Counted from the stretch's first letter, positions 45,203 through 55,601 are shown. The stretch: 64,000 nucleotides of DNA from Zoogloea sp. (GCF_030157465.1 NZ_JAOAUU010000096.1:1417-65416), one strand, 5' to 3'. A program made the numbers and translations. Notes: generated by a model from the sequence alone, not told the origin.

Positions 45203-46393
45203 TCAGTTTTTGGGCAGCAGGCGGGCCATGTGGGCAACGATGTCCCGCGCCACGTCGGGCTTGGGTGCCTTCGGCAGCGGATGCCGGCCGGCATCGTCAA
45301 AAAGCACCACCTCGTTGTCGTCGCCGCCCAGGCCGTCCTGCACCAGGTTACCGACGATCAACGACAATTTCTTGGCCTTGCGCTTGCCTTCGGAGTACTC
45401 GTCCAGGTTGCGGCTTTCCGCCGCGAAACCCACGCAGAACGGTGGATTCGGAAGGCCGGCAACATCGGCGAGAATATCCGGGTTGGGCGTCAGCGTAATG
45501 CTCATCTCCGCTCCGGATTTCTTGATCTTGTGTTCAGCCGAATTGGCCGGGCGGTAGTCGGCCACCGCCGCCACGCCGATGAAAACATCCGCGCCGGGCA
45601 GCGCGGCAAACACCGCTTCGCGCATTTCCAGCGCACTTTTCACGCTGACCCGCGTGCAGCCCGCCGGCACCGGCAACGCCACCGGGCCGCTCACCAGAGT
45701 GACCTCGGCCCCCGCCTGCTCGCAGGCGCGGGCCAGCCCGTAGGCCATCTTGCCCGAACTGGAATTGGTAATACCGCGCACCGGGTCTATCGCCTCGAAA
45801 GTTGGCCCGGCCGTCATCACGATACGCCGCCCGGCCAGCACCTTGGGCTGGAAGAAACCGATCACCGCCTCGCACAAGGCTTCTGGCTCCAGCATGCGCC
45901 CGAGGCCGACTTCGCCGCAGGCCTGCTCGCCGGCAGCCGGCCCGAACAGGGTCACGCCGTCGGCCACCAGTTGCGCCCCATTGCGGCGGGTGGCCGGGTG
46001 CTCCCACATCTGGCGGTTCATCGCCGGCGCCACCAGCAGCGGACAATCCCGCGCCAGGCACAGGGTCGTGAGCAGATCGTCGGCCAGGCCATGCGCCAGC
46101 TTCGCCATCAGATCGGCCGTCGCCGGTGCCACCAGAATCGCATCCGCATCCCGGGTCAGGTCGATATGCGCCATGTTGTTATCCATGCGCGGATCCCACA
46201 GATCGGTCCACACCCGGTTGCCGGACAAGGCCTGGAAGGTCACCGCGGTGACGAAACGCGCCCCGCCTTCGGTGAGCACAACATGCACATCCGCCCCCGC
46301 CTTGCCGAGCAATCGCACCAGCTCCGCAGCCTTGTAGGCCGCAACCCCGCCGGTCACGCCCAGCACCACTTTCCTGCCCTTAAGTTCACTCAT
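45203..46393 (-). CDS. coaBC: Bifunctional phosphopantothenoylcysteine decarboxylase/synthetase CoaBC, 396 aa
   Basis: Two sequential coenzyme A steps. The N-terminal flavin decarboxylase domain (about 1-185) has [20 protein letters not shown], the His in [13 protein letters not shown], and [11 protein letters not shown]. The C-terminal synthetase domain (about 190-396) has [28 protein letters not shown] and KIKKSG. Length and order are normal. It is the first gene of the coaBC-dut-nudix operon and divergent from radC, with 47 bp between. Confidence 0.97.
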   Translation of the reverse strand: MSELKGRKVVLGVTGGVAAYKAAELVRLLGKAGADVHVVLTEGGARFVTAVTFQALSGNRVWTDLWDPRMDNNMAHIDLTRDADAILVAPATADLMAKLAHGLADDLLTTLCLARDCPLLVAPAMNRQMWEHPATRRNGAQLVADGVTLFGPAAGEQACGEVGLGRMLEPEALCEAVIGFFQPKVLAGRRIVMTAGPTFEAIDPVRGITNSSSGKMAYGLARACEQAGAEVTLVSGPVALPVPAGCTRVSVKSALEMREAVFAALPGADVFIGVAAVADYRPANSAEHKIKKSGAEMSITLTPNPDILADVAGLPNPPFCVGFAAESRNLDEYSEGKRKAKKLSLIVGNLVQDGLGGDDNEVVLFDDAGRHPLPKAPKPDVARDIVAHMARLLPKN

Positions 46394-46440
46394 GCCAGTG
46401 GTATTATCCGGATCCTTCAGAAGCTAGAATTGTACACGCC

Positions 46441-47118
46441 ATGGCAATCACCGACTGGCCTGCCGACGAACGCCCGCGAGAGCGCCTGCTCGCCCGCGGC
46501 GCAGCCGCGCTGTCCGACGCCGAACTGCTGGCACTTTTCCTGCGGGTCGGCATCCGCGGCAAAAGCGCCGTCGACCTGGCGCGCGACCTGATCAAGCATT
46601 TCGGCAGTCTCTCCTCGCTTTGCGCAGCTTCGGCACCGGCCTTCTCGGCCATTCCCGGCATGGGCCTCGCCAAATACGCCCAGCTCCAGGCCGTCCTTGA
46701 ACTCGCCCGCCGCGCCCTTGGCGAGGAAATGGCCCGGCGCGACGTACTCGACTCGCCGGCCGCCGTACGCGACTGGCTGCGCCTCAAACTGGGGCAACTC
46801 CCCCACGAAGTCTTCATGATCCTGCTTCTTGATGCCCAGAACCGGGTGCTGAACAGTGAAGAACTCTTCCGCGGCACCCTGTCGCAAACCTCCGTCTATC
46901 CACGCGAAGTCGTCAAGCTGGTCCTCGAACGCAACGCCGCCGCGGTCATCCTGGCCCACAACCACCCTTCCGGCGTCGGCGAGCCCAGCCACGCGGATCA
47001 GGCCCTGACCGAAACCCTCAAAAAAGCGCTCGCGCTGGTTGATGTACGGGTACTCGACCACTTCATCGTCGCCGGCAACGCCACTCCGGTATCCTTCGCC
47101 GAGCGCGGCCTGCTATAG
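46441..47118 (+). CDS. radC: RadC family JAB-domain protein, 225 aa
   Basis: Conserved bacterial protein once linked to DNA repair, with a JAMM metalloprotease-like fold and no settled role. The N-terminal HhH-type part (about 1-95: [39 protein letters not shown]) precedes the MPN/JAB domain with the metal motif [15 protein letters not shown] (about 173-190). It is divergent from coaBC and upstream of rpmBG, the usual gene order in proteobacteria. Confidence 0.96.
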   Translation: MAITDWPADERPRERLLARGAAALSDAELLALFLRVGIRGKSAVDLARDLIKHFGSLSSLCAASAPAFSAIPGMGLAKYAQLQAVLELARRALGEEMARRDVLDSPAAVRDWLRLKLGQLPHEVFMILLLDAQNRVLNSEELFRGTLSQTSVYPREVVKLVLERNAAAVILAHNHPSGVGEPSHADQALTETLKKALALVDVRVLDHFIVAGNATPVSFAERGLL

Positions 47119-47167
47119 CTTTCCAGCCGCCGCAGCGGTCATCCGTTACACCGATTGCACCAAGGCC

Positions 47168-47197
47168 TTGATTAGAGTGAACTTAGTCGCTTATAAT
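47168..47197 (+). promoter_or_regulatory. Sigma70-like promoter for rpmB-rpmG
   Basis: TTGATT (47168-47173), an 18-bp spacer, then perfect TATAAT (47192-47197), 40 bp before rpmB. Confidence 0.65.
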
Positions 47198-47236
47198 CGA
47201 GAGTCTTACCGAATCAAAACAAGTTTGGAGCAACAA

Positions 47237-47473
47237 ATGGCTCGCGTTTGCCAAGTGACCGGAAAAGCACCGATGGTGGGCAACAATGTTTCCCACGCGA
47301 ACAACAAAACCAAGCGCCGTTTCCTCCCGAACCTGCAAAACCGCAAGTTCTGGAGCGAAGCCGAAAACCGCTGGGTGCGCCTGCGCGTATCCAACGCTGC
47401 CCTGCGCACCATTGACAAAAAAGGCATCGACGAAGTCGTCGCAGAGCTCCGCGCTCGCGGCGAGAAGGTCTAA
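47237..47473 (+). CDS. rpmB: Ribosomal protein bL28, 78 aa
   Basis: Starts [29 protein letters not shown], the bL28 signature, with normal length. GGAG precedes the ATG; the ORF-track extension upstream crosses the promoter and is not coding. It is followed by rpmG in the conserved rpmB-rpmG operon. Confidence 0.98.
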   Translation: MARVCQVTGKAPMVGNNVSHANNKTKRRFLPNLQNRKFWSEAENRWVRLRVSNAALRTIDKKGIDEVVAELRARGEKV

Positions 47474-47501
47474 GCCGTTTAACACCTGGAGATAGATCGA
47501 C

Positions 47502-47669
47502 ATGGCAAAAGGCGGCCGCGAAAAGATCAAGCTCGAGTCCACTGCTGGGACCGGGCACTTTTACACCACATCCAAGAACAAGCGCACCACCCCGGGCAAG
47601 CTTGAGTTCAACAAGTACGACCCGGTCGTGCGCAAGCACGTGGCATACAAGGAAGTGAAGCTCAAGTAA
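47502..47669 (+). CDS. rpmG: Ribosomal protein bL33, 55 aa
   Basis: Too short for the supplied track. ATG 47502 after GGAG gives [20 protein letters not shown], then [19 protein letters not shown] and a lysine-rich end, which is bL33. It lacks the CxxC pairs, so it is the zinc-independent form. A terminator follows 37 bp later. Confidence 0.98.
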   Translation: MAKGGREKIKLESTAGTGHFYTTSKNKRTTPGKLEFNKYDPVVRKHVAYKEVKLK

Positions 47670-47705
47670 TTGCTTCCGGTACGCGATTACCGCTTGTTGC
47701 CCTAG

Positions 47706-47732
47706 AAAAACCCGCCTCGAGCGGGTTTTTTT
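47706..47732 (+). terminator. Intrinsic terminator after rpmG
   Basis: AAAACCCGC / GCGGGTTTT stem with CTCGA loop and a T tract. Confidence 0.92.
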
Positions 47733-47820
47733 CTGCCCGCTCACCTGGCTGCTTTTTGCTCACAACCAAACACCGGGCAAATTCGGAACAAAGCATCCGC
47801 CGGGCAAGAATGGCCTGCAC

Positions 47821-47858
47821 AAAACAAAACCGCCGGCACACTTTCGTGTGCCGGCGGT
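47821..47858 (-). terminator. Intrinsic terminator after cspA (minus strand)
   Basis: Thirteen-bp stem ACCGCCGGCACAC / GTGTGCCGGCGGT with TTTC loop. On the minus strand it is followed by TTTGTTTTG. Confidence 0.88.
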
Positions 47859-47900
47859 CTGGATCACGACGCAGGGGAAACCCCTACTCAATCGCGAAAA

Positions 47901-48104
47901 TCAAGCACGCTGAATGTTCGAAGCTTGCTTGCCCTTCGGGCCTTGAGTGATGTCGAACTGAACCTTATCCCCCTCCTTCAGCGACTTGAACCCGGCCATC
48001 GTGATGGCGGAGAAGTGCGCGAACAGGTCTTCACTACCATCGTCCGGCGTAATGAAGCCGAAGCCCTTGGCGTCGTTGAACCACTTAACAGTACCAGTTG
48101 CCAT
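47901..48104 (-). CDS. Cold-shock protein (CspA family), 67 aa
   Basis: RNA-binding OB-fold protein. It has RNP1 KGFGFITPD and RNP2-type DLFAHFSAI motifs, begins [17 protein letters not shown] and is of normal length. AAGGA lies just before the ATG. A gap of about 395 bp (48105-48498) separates it from clpS and holds no gene. Its cspA-proximal half is probably a long 5' UTR, as in cold-regulated csp genes, although I cannot define a thermosensor fold. Confidence 0.97.
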   Translation of the reverse strand: MATGTVKWFNDAKGFGFITPDDGSEDLFAHFSAITMAGFKSLKEGDKVQFDITQGPKGKQASNIQRA

Positions 48105-48472
48105 ATTGCAAATTCCTTCTTGATTTCAGTAATACGATCCGGACTTCCGGGGGTGCGGCCGAACCCGGCCAGGCGGCAGAATTTACAAAGAATTTCAAAG
48201 ACGTTGTCCAAAAAACTCTTTGCATGAAGCGCCGCCAGAACCTTAGGCGCGAACACACTATTGCTTTTACGTGACTTACCCCATCGCGTCAACGCATTTT
48301 ATAAGCCACCACAATTGCTGCATTACAACAATTCTTTCCGGAGTTTTGATGGTTTTGGGTACAAAAACAATCAAAACCCTTATGTTCTAGCGACTTATTT
48401 TTTATTGCAGCGCAACAATTGCCCACACTCAAAGCACACAGCCACGCGCCGAAAAACTGTGCCAATTGTCTC

Positions 48473-48500
48473 TTGCACAATCATCGCGGTTGTTTAGAAT
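48473..48500 (+). promoter_or_regulatory. Promoter-like hexamers at the clpS start
   Basis: TTGCAC (48473-48478) and TAGAAT (48495-48500) are 16 bp apart. The predicted transcript start would fall at about 48507, at the second ATG of clpS, so a nearly leaderless message is possible. Confidence 0.4.
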
Positions 48501-48816
48501 GAGTCGCATGGTCATCAAAAAACAGGAAGAATCGGCTATCGAATCAGAGGTCACGCGGGTCAAGCCGCCGCCCCTCTACAAGGTCATGCTCCTTAATGAC
48601 GATTTCACCCCGATGGATTTCGTGGTGGCCGTGATACAGAAATTCTTTGCCATGGACCGCGAACAAGCAACGCGGATCATGCTCAAAGTCCACAGAGAGG
48701 GCGTTGGGGTGTGCGGAGTCTTCCCGCGGGACATCGCCGCAACCAAGGTCGAGCAGGTCATCGCGTACGCGCGCCAGCATCAGCATCCGCTGGCATGCGT
48801 CATGGAGGAAAACTGA
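48499..48816 (+). CDS. clpS: ATP-dependent Clp protease adaptor ClpS, 105 aa
   Basis: Delivers N-degron substrates to ClpAP. Core motifs are [24 protein letters not shown] (binding-pocket NDD region), the metal-like His in [13 protein letters not shown], and the end [19 protein letters not shown] 48499 (MSRMVIKK) and ATG 48508 (MVIKK) are both possible; neither has a good ribosome site. It is followed by clpA with a one-base gap, the usual pairing. Confidence 0.96.
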   Translation: MSRMVIKKQEESAIESEVTRVKPPPLYKVMLLNDDFTPMDFVVAVIQKFFAMDREQATRIMLKVHREGVGVCGVFPRDIAATKVEQVIAYARQHQHPLACVMEEN

Positions 48817-48817
48817 A

Positions 48818-51094
48818 ATGATCGCGCAAGAGCTTGAAGTCAGTCTGCACATGGCTTTTGTCGAAGCCCGACAAAAGCGCCATGAGTTCATCACCGTGGA
48901 GCATCTTCTGCTTGCGCTCCTGGACAATCCCTCCGCTGCAGAGGTTCTGCGGGCTTGCGCCACGAAGACCGACGAACTGCGCAAGGAACTGACCAACTTC
49001 GTAAACGAACACACACCCAAGGTCGAAGGCACCGAAGACATCGACACCCAGCCCACCCTGGGCTTCCAGCGGGTGATCCAGCGCGCGATCCTGCACGTCC
49101 AGTCTTCCGGCAAGAAAGAAGTCACCGGCGCCAATGTGCTCGTCGCGATCTTCGGCGAGAAGGATTCCCACGCCGTCTATTTCCTCCAGCGGCAGAACAT
49201 TTCGCGCCTCGACGTGGTGAACTTCATTTCCCACGGCATCACCAAAACGCCTCAGCCGGGCACCACTCCGCAACGCCCTTCGGGCGAATCCGAGCAGGGC
49301 GAGCAGGAACAGGAAGCCGGCAGCGCCGGCGGCGCGCTCGACAACTACACGCAAAACCTCAACCAGCAGGCCATGCTTGGCAAGATCGATCCGCTGATCG
49401 GCCGCGAGAAGGAGGTCGAGCGGGTCATCCAGACACTCTGCAGGCGCCGCAAGAACAATCCGCTGCTGGTCGGTGAAGCCGGCGTTGGCAAGACCGCCAT
49501 CGCCGAAGGCCTGGCGCGGCGCATCGTCGAAGGCCGGGTGCCCGACATCCTGGCCGACGCCCAGGTCTACGCCCTCGACATGGGCGCACTCCTGGCAGGC
49601 ACCAAATACAGGGGCGACTTCGAACAGCGCCTCAAGGCCGTGCTCAAGCAGCTCACCGAGCACCAGAACGCCATACTTTTCATCGACGAGATCCACACTC
49701 TCATCGGGGCCGGCGCGGCATCCGGCGGTACGCTGGATGCCTCCAACCTGCTCAAGCCCGCCCTGTCGTCCGGGCAGCTGAAGTGCATCGGCGCCACCAC
49801 CTACACCGAGTTCCGGCAGATCTTCGAGAAAGACCACGCCCTCTCGAGGCGCTTCCAGAAGGTGGATGTCGTCGAGCCGTCGGTCATTGAAACCGTCGAG
49901 ATCCTCAAGGGCCTCAAGTCGCGTTTCGAGCAGCACCACGGCATCAAGTATTCCGCCTCGGCTCTGTCGAGCGCCGCCGAGCTGTCAGCCCGCTACATCA
50001 ATGACCGTCACCTGCCCGACAAGGCCATCGACGTCATCGACGAAGCCGGTGCTGCCCAGCGAATCCTGCCCAAGTCGCGTCAGAAGAAGCTCATCGGCAA
50101 AACGGAGATCGAGGAGATCGTCGCCAAGATCGCCCGCATTCCGCCGCGCAATGTTTCCAACGACGACCGCGCGGCCCTCAAGACGCTCGATCGCGACCTG
50201 CGCAACGTCGTCTTCGGCCAGGATCCGGCGATCGAAGCCCTCGCCAAGGCGATCAAGATGTCCCGCTCCGGCCTCGGCAACCCGCAGAAGCCGATCGGCG
50301 CCTTCCTGTTCAGCGGCCCAACCGGCGTCGGCAAAACCGAAGTCGCCCGCCAACTGGCCTACACGCTGGGCATAGAACTGGTGCGCTTCGACATGTCCGA
50401 ATACATGGAACGCCATGCCGTGTCGCGGCTGATCGGCGCCCCGCCGGGCTACGTCGGTTTTGACCAGGGCGGCCTCCTGACCGAACAGGTCAACAAGAAG
50501 CCCCACTGCGTGCTGCTCCTTGATGAAATCGAAAAGGCTCACCCGGACATCTACAACATCCTTCTGCAGGTGATGGATCACGGCACGCTGACCGACAACA
50601 ACGGCCGGCAGGCCGACTTCCGTAACGTCATCCTGATCATGACCACCAACGCCGGCGCCGAGTCGATGCAGAAGTCCGTCATCGGCTTCTCGGCCAAGCG
50701 TGAAGTGGGTGACGAGATGGCCGAGATCAAGCGCCTGTTCTCACCCGAGTTCCGCAACCGCCTTGATGCCACCATTTCCTTCAAATCGCTGGATCCGGAA
50801 ATCATCATGCGGGTGGTGGACAAGTTCCTGACCCAGCTCGAAGCCCAGCTCCACGAGAAGAAGGTGGATGCCCACTTCACCGACAAGCTCAAGGAATGGC
50901 TCGGCCGCGAAGGTTTCGATCCGCTGATGGGCGCCCGCCCGATGGCCCGCCTGATCCAGGACACGATCCGTTCGGCGCTCGCCGACGAACTCCTGTTCGG
51001 GCGCCTGGCCGGCGGCGGCAGCGTCATCATCGACATCGACAGCCAGGGCAAGGTGCAGCTGCAATTCGAGGAAATGGCGGAAGCTGCGGTATAG
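48818..51094 (+). CDS. clpA: ATP-dependent Clp protease ATP-binding subunit ClpA, 758 aa
   Basis: AAA+ unfoldase that feeds ClpP. The Clp N domain (about 1-140: [35 protein letters not shown]) precedes the first AAA with Walker A GEAGVGKT (about 215) and the second AAA with GPTGVGKT (about 495). There is no ClpB middle coiled coil. ClpP-docking IGF-type loop: [12 protein letters not shown]. The length equals that of E. coli ClpA. ATG 48818 is chosen, two bases after clpS; the long ORF-track start is clpS in another frame. Confidence 0.98.
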   Translation: MIAQELEVSLHMAFVEARQKRHEFITVEHLLLALLDNPSAAEVLRACATKTDELRKELTNFVNEHTPKVEGTEDIDTQPTLGFQRVIQRAILHVQSSGKKEVTGANVLVAIFGEKDSHAVYFLQRQNISRLDVVNFISHGITKTPQPGTTPQRPSGESEQGEQEQEAGSAGGALDNYTQNLNQQAMLGKIDPLIGREKEVERVIQTLCRRRKNNPLLVGEAGVGKTAIAEGLARRIVEGRVPDILADAQVYALDMGALLAGTKYRGDFEQRLKAVLKQLTEHQNAILFIDEIHTLIGAGAASGGTLDASNLLKPALSSGQLKCIGATTYTEFRQIFEKDHALSRRFQKVDVVEPSVIETVEILKGLKSRFEQHHGIKYSASALSSAAELSARYINDRHLPDKAIDVIDEAGAAQRILPKSRQKKLIGKTEIEEIVAKIARIPPRNVSNDDRAALKTLDRDLRNVVFGQDPAIEALAKAIKMSRSGLGNPQKPIGAFLFSGPTGVGKTEVARQLAYTLGIELVRFDMSEYMERHAVSRLIGAPPGYVGFDQGGLLTEQVNKKPHCVLLLDEIEKAHPDIYNILLQVMDHGTLTDNNGRQADFRNVILIMTTNAGAESMQKSVIGFSAKREVGDEMAEIKRLFSPEFRNRLDATISFKSLDPEIIMRVVDKFLTQLEAQLHEKKVDAHFTDKLKEWLGREGFDPLMGARPMARLIQDTIRSALADELLFGRLAGGGSVIIDIDSQGKVQLQFEEMAEAAV

Positions 51095-51123
51095 TTTTCG
51101 TTCGCCTCGAAGCTCATGACACG

Positions 51124-51147
51124 CGGGCGGCCTTGGCCGCCCGTTTT
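51124..51147 (+). terminator. Intrinsic terminator after clpA
   Basis: CGGGCGGCC / GGCCGCCCG stem with TT loop, followed by TTTTATT. Confidence 0.85.
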
Positions 51148-51193
51148 ATTTGTGCGGCGTTTTTTCGCTCGCTTTCGATTTCACGGAGTAGCC

Positions 51194-51673
51194 ATGGAAT
51201 TCCAGACCACCGATCTTTGCGACGCCAACGAAGGCAAGGTACGCGCCGTCGCCCCCATGTTCCGCAGCTTTGGAGGCAGAGCCCGCTTTGCCGGCCCGAT
51301 CCGCACTCTGAAAGTTTTCGAGGATAACGCGCTGGTCCGCTCGACGCTCGAAGGCCCCGGCCAGGGCTGTGTGCTGGTGGTCGATGGGGGCGGCTCGATG
51401 CGCTGCGCGATGGTCGGCGACCAGCTCGCCCTGCTCGGCGTGAAGAATGGCTGGGCCGGAATCGTCGTCTACGGCTGCATCCGTGACTCCGGCCCGATCG
51501 CCGGCATGGACATCGGCGTCTTCGCCCTCGGCACCCATCCGATGAAGAGCATCAAGAAAGGCGCCGGCGATGTGGACATCCCGGTGAGCTTCGGCGGCGT
51601 GAGCTTTACGCCCGGGCAGTGGCTGTATGCCGACGAGGATGGCGTGATCGTTTCGGAGTCGCCGCTACTGTAA
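51194..51673 (+). CDS. rraA: RraA family protein, 159 aa
   Basis: RraA-like fold, an RNase E inhibitor in E. coli; many relatives act as 4-hydroxy-4-methyl-2-oxoglutarate/oxaloacetate aldolases. Motifs: [52 protein letters not shown] with the GD.LA signature, and [17 protein letters not shown] lies before ATG 51194. Enzyme or inhibitor role cannot be decided from sequence. Confidence 0.93.
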   Translation: MEFQTTDLCDANEGKVRAVAPMFRSFGGRARFAGPIRTLKVFEDNALVRSTLEGPGQGCVLVVDGGGSMRCAMVGDQLALLGVKNGWAGIVVYGCIRDSGPIAGMDIGVFALGTHPMKSIKKGAGDVDIPVSFGGVSFTPGQWLYADEDGVIVSESPLL

Positions 51674-51789
51674 GTCACGCAAAGAACGACGCGGTGCAGC
51701 GATTTTTTATTTCACAAACCTCAACAGCGTTTTAACAGGTGAAATAAAAAAATTAAGACTTTGATTTAATGAAACTATTTATTTCTTAT

Positions 51790-51803
51790 GTCTTATATAA
51801 GAC
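51790..51803. promoter_or_regulatory. Palindromic operator candidate upstream of aceA
   Basis: GTCTTATATAAGAC is a perfect 14-bp palindrome in a markedly AT-rich part of the 315-bp gap 51674-51988, which has no other gene. It is a likely operator for acetate- or fatty-acid-responsive control of isocitrate lyase; the regulator is not assigned. Confidence 0.5.
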
Positions 51804-51988
51804 CTATTGCTGCCATGCAAAATCATCCCTATACTCTCATCTGTTGATCGACGTACCGGAATGAGTCACCCCTCGACCCGCCGGCACCGGTCAAGCAGCT
51901 CAGGAGTTCGCGCACGACACTGCCCTTTAGAGGCAACTGCCTGCGTAATCCGGCTTTCCCTTGTCTCAACATCATTTAAGGATTTCAC

Positions 51989-53302
51989 ATGTCCCTGACT
52001 CGCGAACAGCAAATTGCCGCTCTGGAAAAAGACTGGGCCGAAAACCCCCGCTGGAAGCTCGTCAAGCGCGGTTACTCCGCGGCCGACGTCGTTCGCCTGC
52101 GCGGCAGCCTGCAGCCTGAGCACACCCTGGCCCAGCGCGGTGCAGAGACGCTGTGGAACAAGGTCAACGGCGGCGCCAAGAAGGGCTACGTGAATGCCTT
52201 CGGCGCAATCTCTGCCGGTCAGGCCATGCAGCAAGCCAAGGCCGGCCTCGAAGCCGTGTATCTGTCCGGCTGGCAGGTCGCTGCCGACGGCAACACCTCC
52301 GAAACCATGTACCCGGACCAGTCGCTGTACGCCTACGACTCCGTGCCGACCATGGTTCGCCGCATCAACAACACCTTCAAGCGTGCTGACGAGATCCAGT
52401 GGGCCCGTGGCATCAACCCGGGCGACGAAGCCTTCGTCGACTACTTCCTGCCGATCGTTGCCGACGCTGAAGCCGGTTTCGGCGGCGTGCTGAACGCCTT
52501 CGAACTGATGAAGAACATGATCGCCGCCGGTGCTGCGGGTGTTCACTTCGAAGACCAGCTGGCTGCCGTCAAGAAGTGTGGCCACATGGGTGGCAAGGTG
52601 CTCGTTCCGACCCAGGAAGCCTGTGAGAAGCTGATCTCCGCTCGTTTCGCCGCCGACGTGATGGGCGTTCCGACCCTGATCCTGGCCCGTACCGATGCCG
52701 AAGCCGCCAACCTGATCACCTCCGATCACGACGCCAACGACAAGCCCTTCCTGACCGGTGAGCGCACCCAGGAAGGCTTCTACCGCGTCAAGAACGGTCT
52801 CGAGCAGGCCATCAGCCGCGGCGTTGCCTACGCCCCCTACGCCGACCTGGTGTGGTGCGAAACCGGCACGCCCGACCTCGGCTTTGCCCGTGAATTCGCC
52901 CAGGCCGTGCAGGCTGCCTGCCCCGGCAAGCTGCTGTCTTACAACTGCTCGCCCTCTTTCAACTGGAAGAAGAACCTTGACGATGCCACCATCGCCAAGT
53001 TCCAGGACGAGCTGTCCGCACTGGGCTACAAGTACCAGTTCATCACCCTGGCCGGCATCCACATCAACTGGTTCAACACCTTCCAGTTCGCCCACGCCTA
53101 CGCCCGCGGCGAAGGCATGAAGCACTACACCGAAATGGTGCAGGAACCCGAATTCGCCGCTCGCGAAAAGGGCTACACCTTCGTGTCGCACCAGCAGGAA
53201 GTCGGCGCTGGCTACTTCGACGACGTGACCACCGTGATCCAGGGCGGCTCCTCCAGCGTCAAGGCACTCACCGGCTCCACCGAAGAAGAACAGTTCCACT
53301 AA
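51989..53302 (+). CDS. aceA: Isocitrate lyase, 437 aa
   Basis: Splits isocitrate to succinate and glyoxylate, the first glyoxylate-shunt step. The catalytic loop KKCGHMGGKVLVP (Cys near 195) is intact, as are the metal-site region VADAEAGFGG, ILARTDAEAAN, and LSYNCSPSFNWKKNL. Length and start (MSLTREQQIAALEKDWAENPRW) are as in proteobacterial AceA. A long AT-rich leader with a palindrome precedes it. With icd and aceK nearby it completes the isocitrate branch control. Confidence 0.98.
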   Translation: MSLTREQQIAALEKDWAENPRWKLVKRGYSAADVVRLRGSLQPEHTLAQRGAETLWNKVNGGAKKGYVNAFGAISAGQAMQQAKAGLEAVYLSGWQVAADGNTSETMYPDQSLYAYDSVPTMVRRINNTFKRADEIQWARGINPGDEAFVDYFLPIVADAEAGFGGVLNAFELMKNMIAAGAAGVHFEDQLAAVKKCGHMGGKVLVPTQEACEKLISARFAADVMGVPTLILARTDAEAANLITSDHDANDKPFLTGERTQEGFYRVKNGLEQAISRGVAYAPYADLVWCETGTPDLGFAREFAQAVQAACPGKLLSYNCSPSFNWKKNLDDATIAKFQDELSALGYKYQFITLAGIHINWFNTFQFAHAYARGEGMKHYTEMVQEPEFAAREKGYTFVSHQQEVGAGYFDDVTTVIQGGSSSVKALTGSTEEEQFH

Positions 53303-53343
53303 GACCCCGATCGCCGGCCCCTCGCCGGCGCGCTTGGTTGAAG

Positions 53344-53375
53344 ACCCCCGCGGGTGCGAACCCCGGGGGTTTTTT
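53344..53375 (+). terminator. Intrinsic terminator after aceA
   Basis: ACCCCCG / CGGGGGT outer stem and GGGT / ACCC inner stem with GCGA loop, followed by six T. Confidence 0.88.
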
Positions 53376-53452
53376 CATGCCCGGCGGCCGGAGATGGGCC
53401 GGGGAAGCCCGCTCCGGTAGAATCACCGGCCGCCTTCAGCCTCCCCCGCCCC

Positions 53453-54316
53453 ATGCAATCCCTCTGGATGATCGTAGCCAGCCTGCTGTTTGCCTGCATG
53501 GGGGTGTGCGTCAAACTGGGTTCGGCCCATTTCTCCACCGGCGAACTGGTGTTCTACCGCGGCTTCGTCGGTTTCCTGCTGATGTTGATGCTGACGCATC
53601 TGCAAGGGATACCCCGGACCACGCCGCACTGGCGCCTGCAGGTATCGCGCGGGCTCTCCGGCACCGTGTCGCTGATGTGCTACTTCTTCGCGCTCGGCAT
53701 CCTGCCGCTGGCCACCGCAGTCACCCTCGCCTACACCTCGCCGCTGTTCGTCGCCCTGCTGCTCGTCCTGTGGTTTCGGGAACGACTCGGAATCAAGGCT
53801 TTCGCCGCTATCGGCCTGGGATTTGTCGGCGTCGTGCTGCTGCTCAAGCCAACGCTTCAGGCCGAGCAGTGGGTCGGCGCGCTCGCCGGGCTCGGCTCCG
53901 GCCTGATCGCCAGCGTGGCCTACGTCAATGTTCGCGAACTCGGCCGTGCTGGCGAGCCGGAAGCCCGCACGGTGCTGTGGTTCTCCGGCGTCACCAGCCT
54001 CTTTGGCCTGGCGTGGGCGCTGGCGGCCGGCGAGCTGCACGCCATCGACTCAGAGCGAGCAGCCATCATTCTCGGCGTCGGCGGCTTTGGTGGCTGTGCC
54101 CAGCTCGCCATGACCCGGGCCTATCGTTACGGCAAGACGGTCGTCTCGGCCAACCTGTCCTACTCGACAGTGATTTTTTCCAGCCTGTTCGGCGTGGCGC
54201 TGTGGAACGAGCGCCTGCCGTGGACCTCGATCGCGGCAATCGCCGTCATCATCGCCAGCGGCGTGCTGGTTTCCCTTTCCTCCCGGCAAACCACGCCGGC
54301 AGCGGAGTCTGATTGA
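53453..54316 (+). CDS. EamA/DMT-family transporter, 287 aa
   Basis: Ten-helix inner-membrane drug/metabolite transporter built from two EamA repeats (about 1-135 and 150-285). The start MQSLWMIVASLLFACMGVCVKLG is typical. I take ATG 53453; the longer ORFs run through the aceA terminator. Helix-loop motif TAVTLAYTSPLFVALLLVLWFRERL is repeated as VVSANLSYSTVIFSSLFGVALWNERL. The substrate is unknown. Confidence 0.93.
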   Translation: MQSLWMIVASLLFACMGVCVKLGSAHFSTGELVFYRGFVGFLLMLMLTHLQGIPRTTPHWRLQVSRGLSGTVSLMCYFFALGILPLATAVTLAYTSPLFVALLLVLWFRERLGIKAFAAIGLGFVGVVLLLKPTLQAEQWVGALAGLGSGLIASVAYVNVRELGRAGEPEARTVLWFSGVTSLFGLAWALAAGELHAIDSERAAIILGVGGFGGCAQLAMTRAYRYGKTVVSANLSYSTVIFSSLFGVALWNERLPWTSIAAIAVIIASGVLVSLSSRQTTPAAESD

Positions 54317-54376
54317 AGCGGGTGCACCGCGGGACTACACTGACGGCATCCCGTCATTTCCCAAAGGAAGCAGGCC

Positions 54377-54739
54377 ATGATCACCACCGAAAACAAGGAA
54401 AACCGGGTCAACATCACGGTCTTCAGCGAGTTCACGCTGGCCGACTTCAAAGAGTTCGAAGAGGCCGTCAATTACAAGGTGCGCTTCGAGGGGCCGGTGA
54501 ACCTGCTGTTCGACCTGCGCGAGATGAGCGGCTTCACCGTCGACATGGCGCTGGAAGAAATCCGCTTCGCCCGCGCCCATTCCAGCGACTTCGCCCGCAT
54601 CGCGATCCTCACGGACGATCAGTGGATCACCTGGAGCGCCTGGCTGTCGCAGATTTTCGTCGATGCCAAGGTCCGCGTCTTCGAGGATGCGGACGACGCA
54701 GAAGCCTGGCTCAGCGGCATCGAATCACCCGTTGTCTGA
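54377..54739 (+). CDS. SpoIIAA/STAS-like protein, 120 aa
   Basis: Small cytoplasmic protein with the DUF3478/SpoIIAA-like pattern: VNITVFSEFTLADFKEFEEAV, VNLLFDLREMSGFT and ARIAILTDDQWITWSAWLSQIF, ending in a DADDAEAWL helix. Fold and length match STAS-like stress proteins. AGGAAG precedes the ATG. It lies just upstream of a sulfurtransferase (11-bp gap), so they are likely co-transcribed. Confidence 0.88.
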   Translation: MITTENKENRVNITVFSEFTLADFKEFEEAVNYKVRFEGPVNLLFDLREMSGFTVDMALEEIRFARAHSSDFARIAILTDDQWITWSAWLSQIFVDAKVRVFEDADDAEAWLSGIESPVV

Positions 54740-54749
54740 GAACCCTATC

Positions 54750-55601
54750 GTGCCCGCGCCCTTCACGAGCCTCGTCAGCGTTCACGAACTGGCCGCCCAG
54801 GCCACGCCCGCATGGCGGATATTCGACTGCCGCTTCAACCTGGCCGATCCGCCGGCCGGCCGTCAGGCCTACGCTGCCGGTCATCTGCCGGGAGCATTTT
54901 TTCTCGACCTGAACGAAGATCTCTCCGGTCCGCTGTCGGGCCTCAACGGCCGCCATCCCCTGCCCGACCCGCAACTGCTGGCGGACAAGCTCGGCAGCCT
55001 CGGCGTCGGGCCCGAAACCCAGGTGGTGGCCTACGATGACGCAGGCGGCATGTTCGCCTCCCGCCTGTGGTGGTTGCTGCGCTGGCTCGGGCACACCCGC
55101 GTCGCCGTTCTCAACGGCGGCATCCAGGCCTGGACCGGCAGCGGGCGTCCCCTTGCCACCGAGCGCCCCGAAGCGATCGCCACACGCTTCACGCCCAAAC
55201 TGCAGAAATGCATGCGGGCCGATGCCGACTACGTTCACAGCCACCTGGGCAGCCCGGACATGCTGCTCATCGACGCCCGGGCGCCCGACCGCTTCCGCGG
55301 CGAAAACGAAACCCTCGACCCCGTCGGCGGCCACATTCCGGGCGCCATCAACCGCTTTTTCAGGGACAACCTGGATGCCAACGGCTGCTTCAAGCAGGCA
55401 GCCTGCCTGCAGGAAGAATTCGGCAAGCTGATCAAGGGGGGCGACGCTCACGCGGTCGTCCATCAGTGCGGCTCCGGCGTCACCGCCTGTCACAATCTGC
55501 TGGCCATGGAAGTGGCCGGACTGTCCGGCGCCAAACTCTATGCCGGCTCCTGGAGCGAGTGGTGCTCGGATCCGGCCAGACCCATAACAACGGGCCCCTG
55601 A
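54750..55601 (+). CDS. Thiosulfate/3-mercaptopyruvate sulfurtransferase, 283 aa
   Basis: Two rhodanese domains (about 8-130 and 155-280). The second has the active-site loop HQCGSGVTACHN, Cys near 237; the CGSGV form is commoner in mercaptopyruvate than in thiosulfate enzymes. HLPGAFFLDLNEDLSG and RFRGENETLDPVGGHIPGAIN are family signatures. I take the GTG at 54750 (MPAPFTSLVSVHEL); upstream extension overlaps the STAS gene. Confidence 0.92.
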   Translation: MPAPFTSLVSVHELAAQATPAWRIFDCRFNLADPPAGRQAYAAGHLPGAFFLDLNEDLSGPLSGLNGRHPLPDPQLLADKLGSLGVGPETQVVAYDDAGGMFASRLWWLLRWLGHTRVAVLNGGIQAWTGSGRPLATERPEAIATRFTPKLQKCMRADADYVHSHLGSPDMLLIDARAPDRFRGENETLDPVGGHIPGAINRFFRDNLDANGCFKQAACLQEEFGKLIKGGDAHAVVHQCGSGVTACHNLLAMEVAGLSGAKLYAGSWSEWCSDPARPITTGP

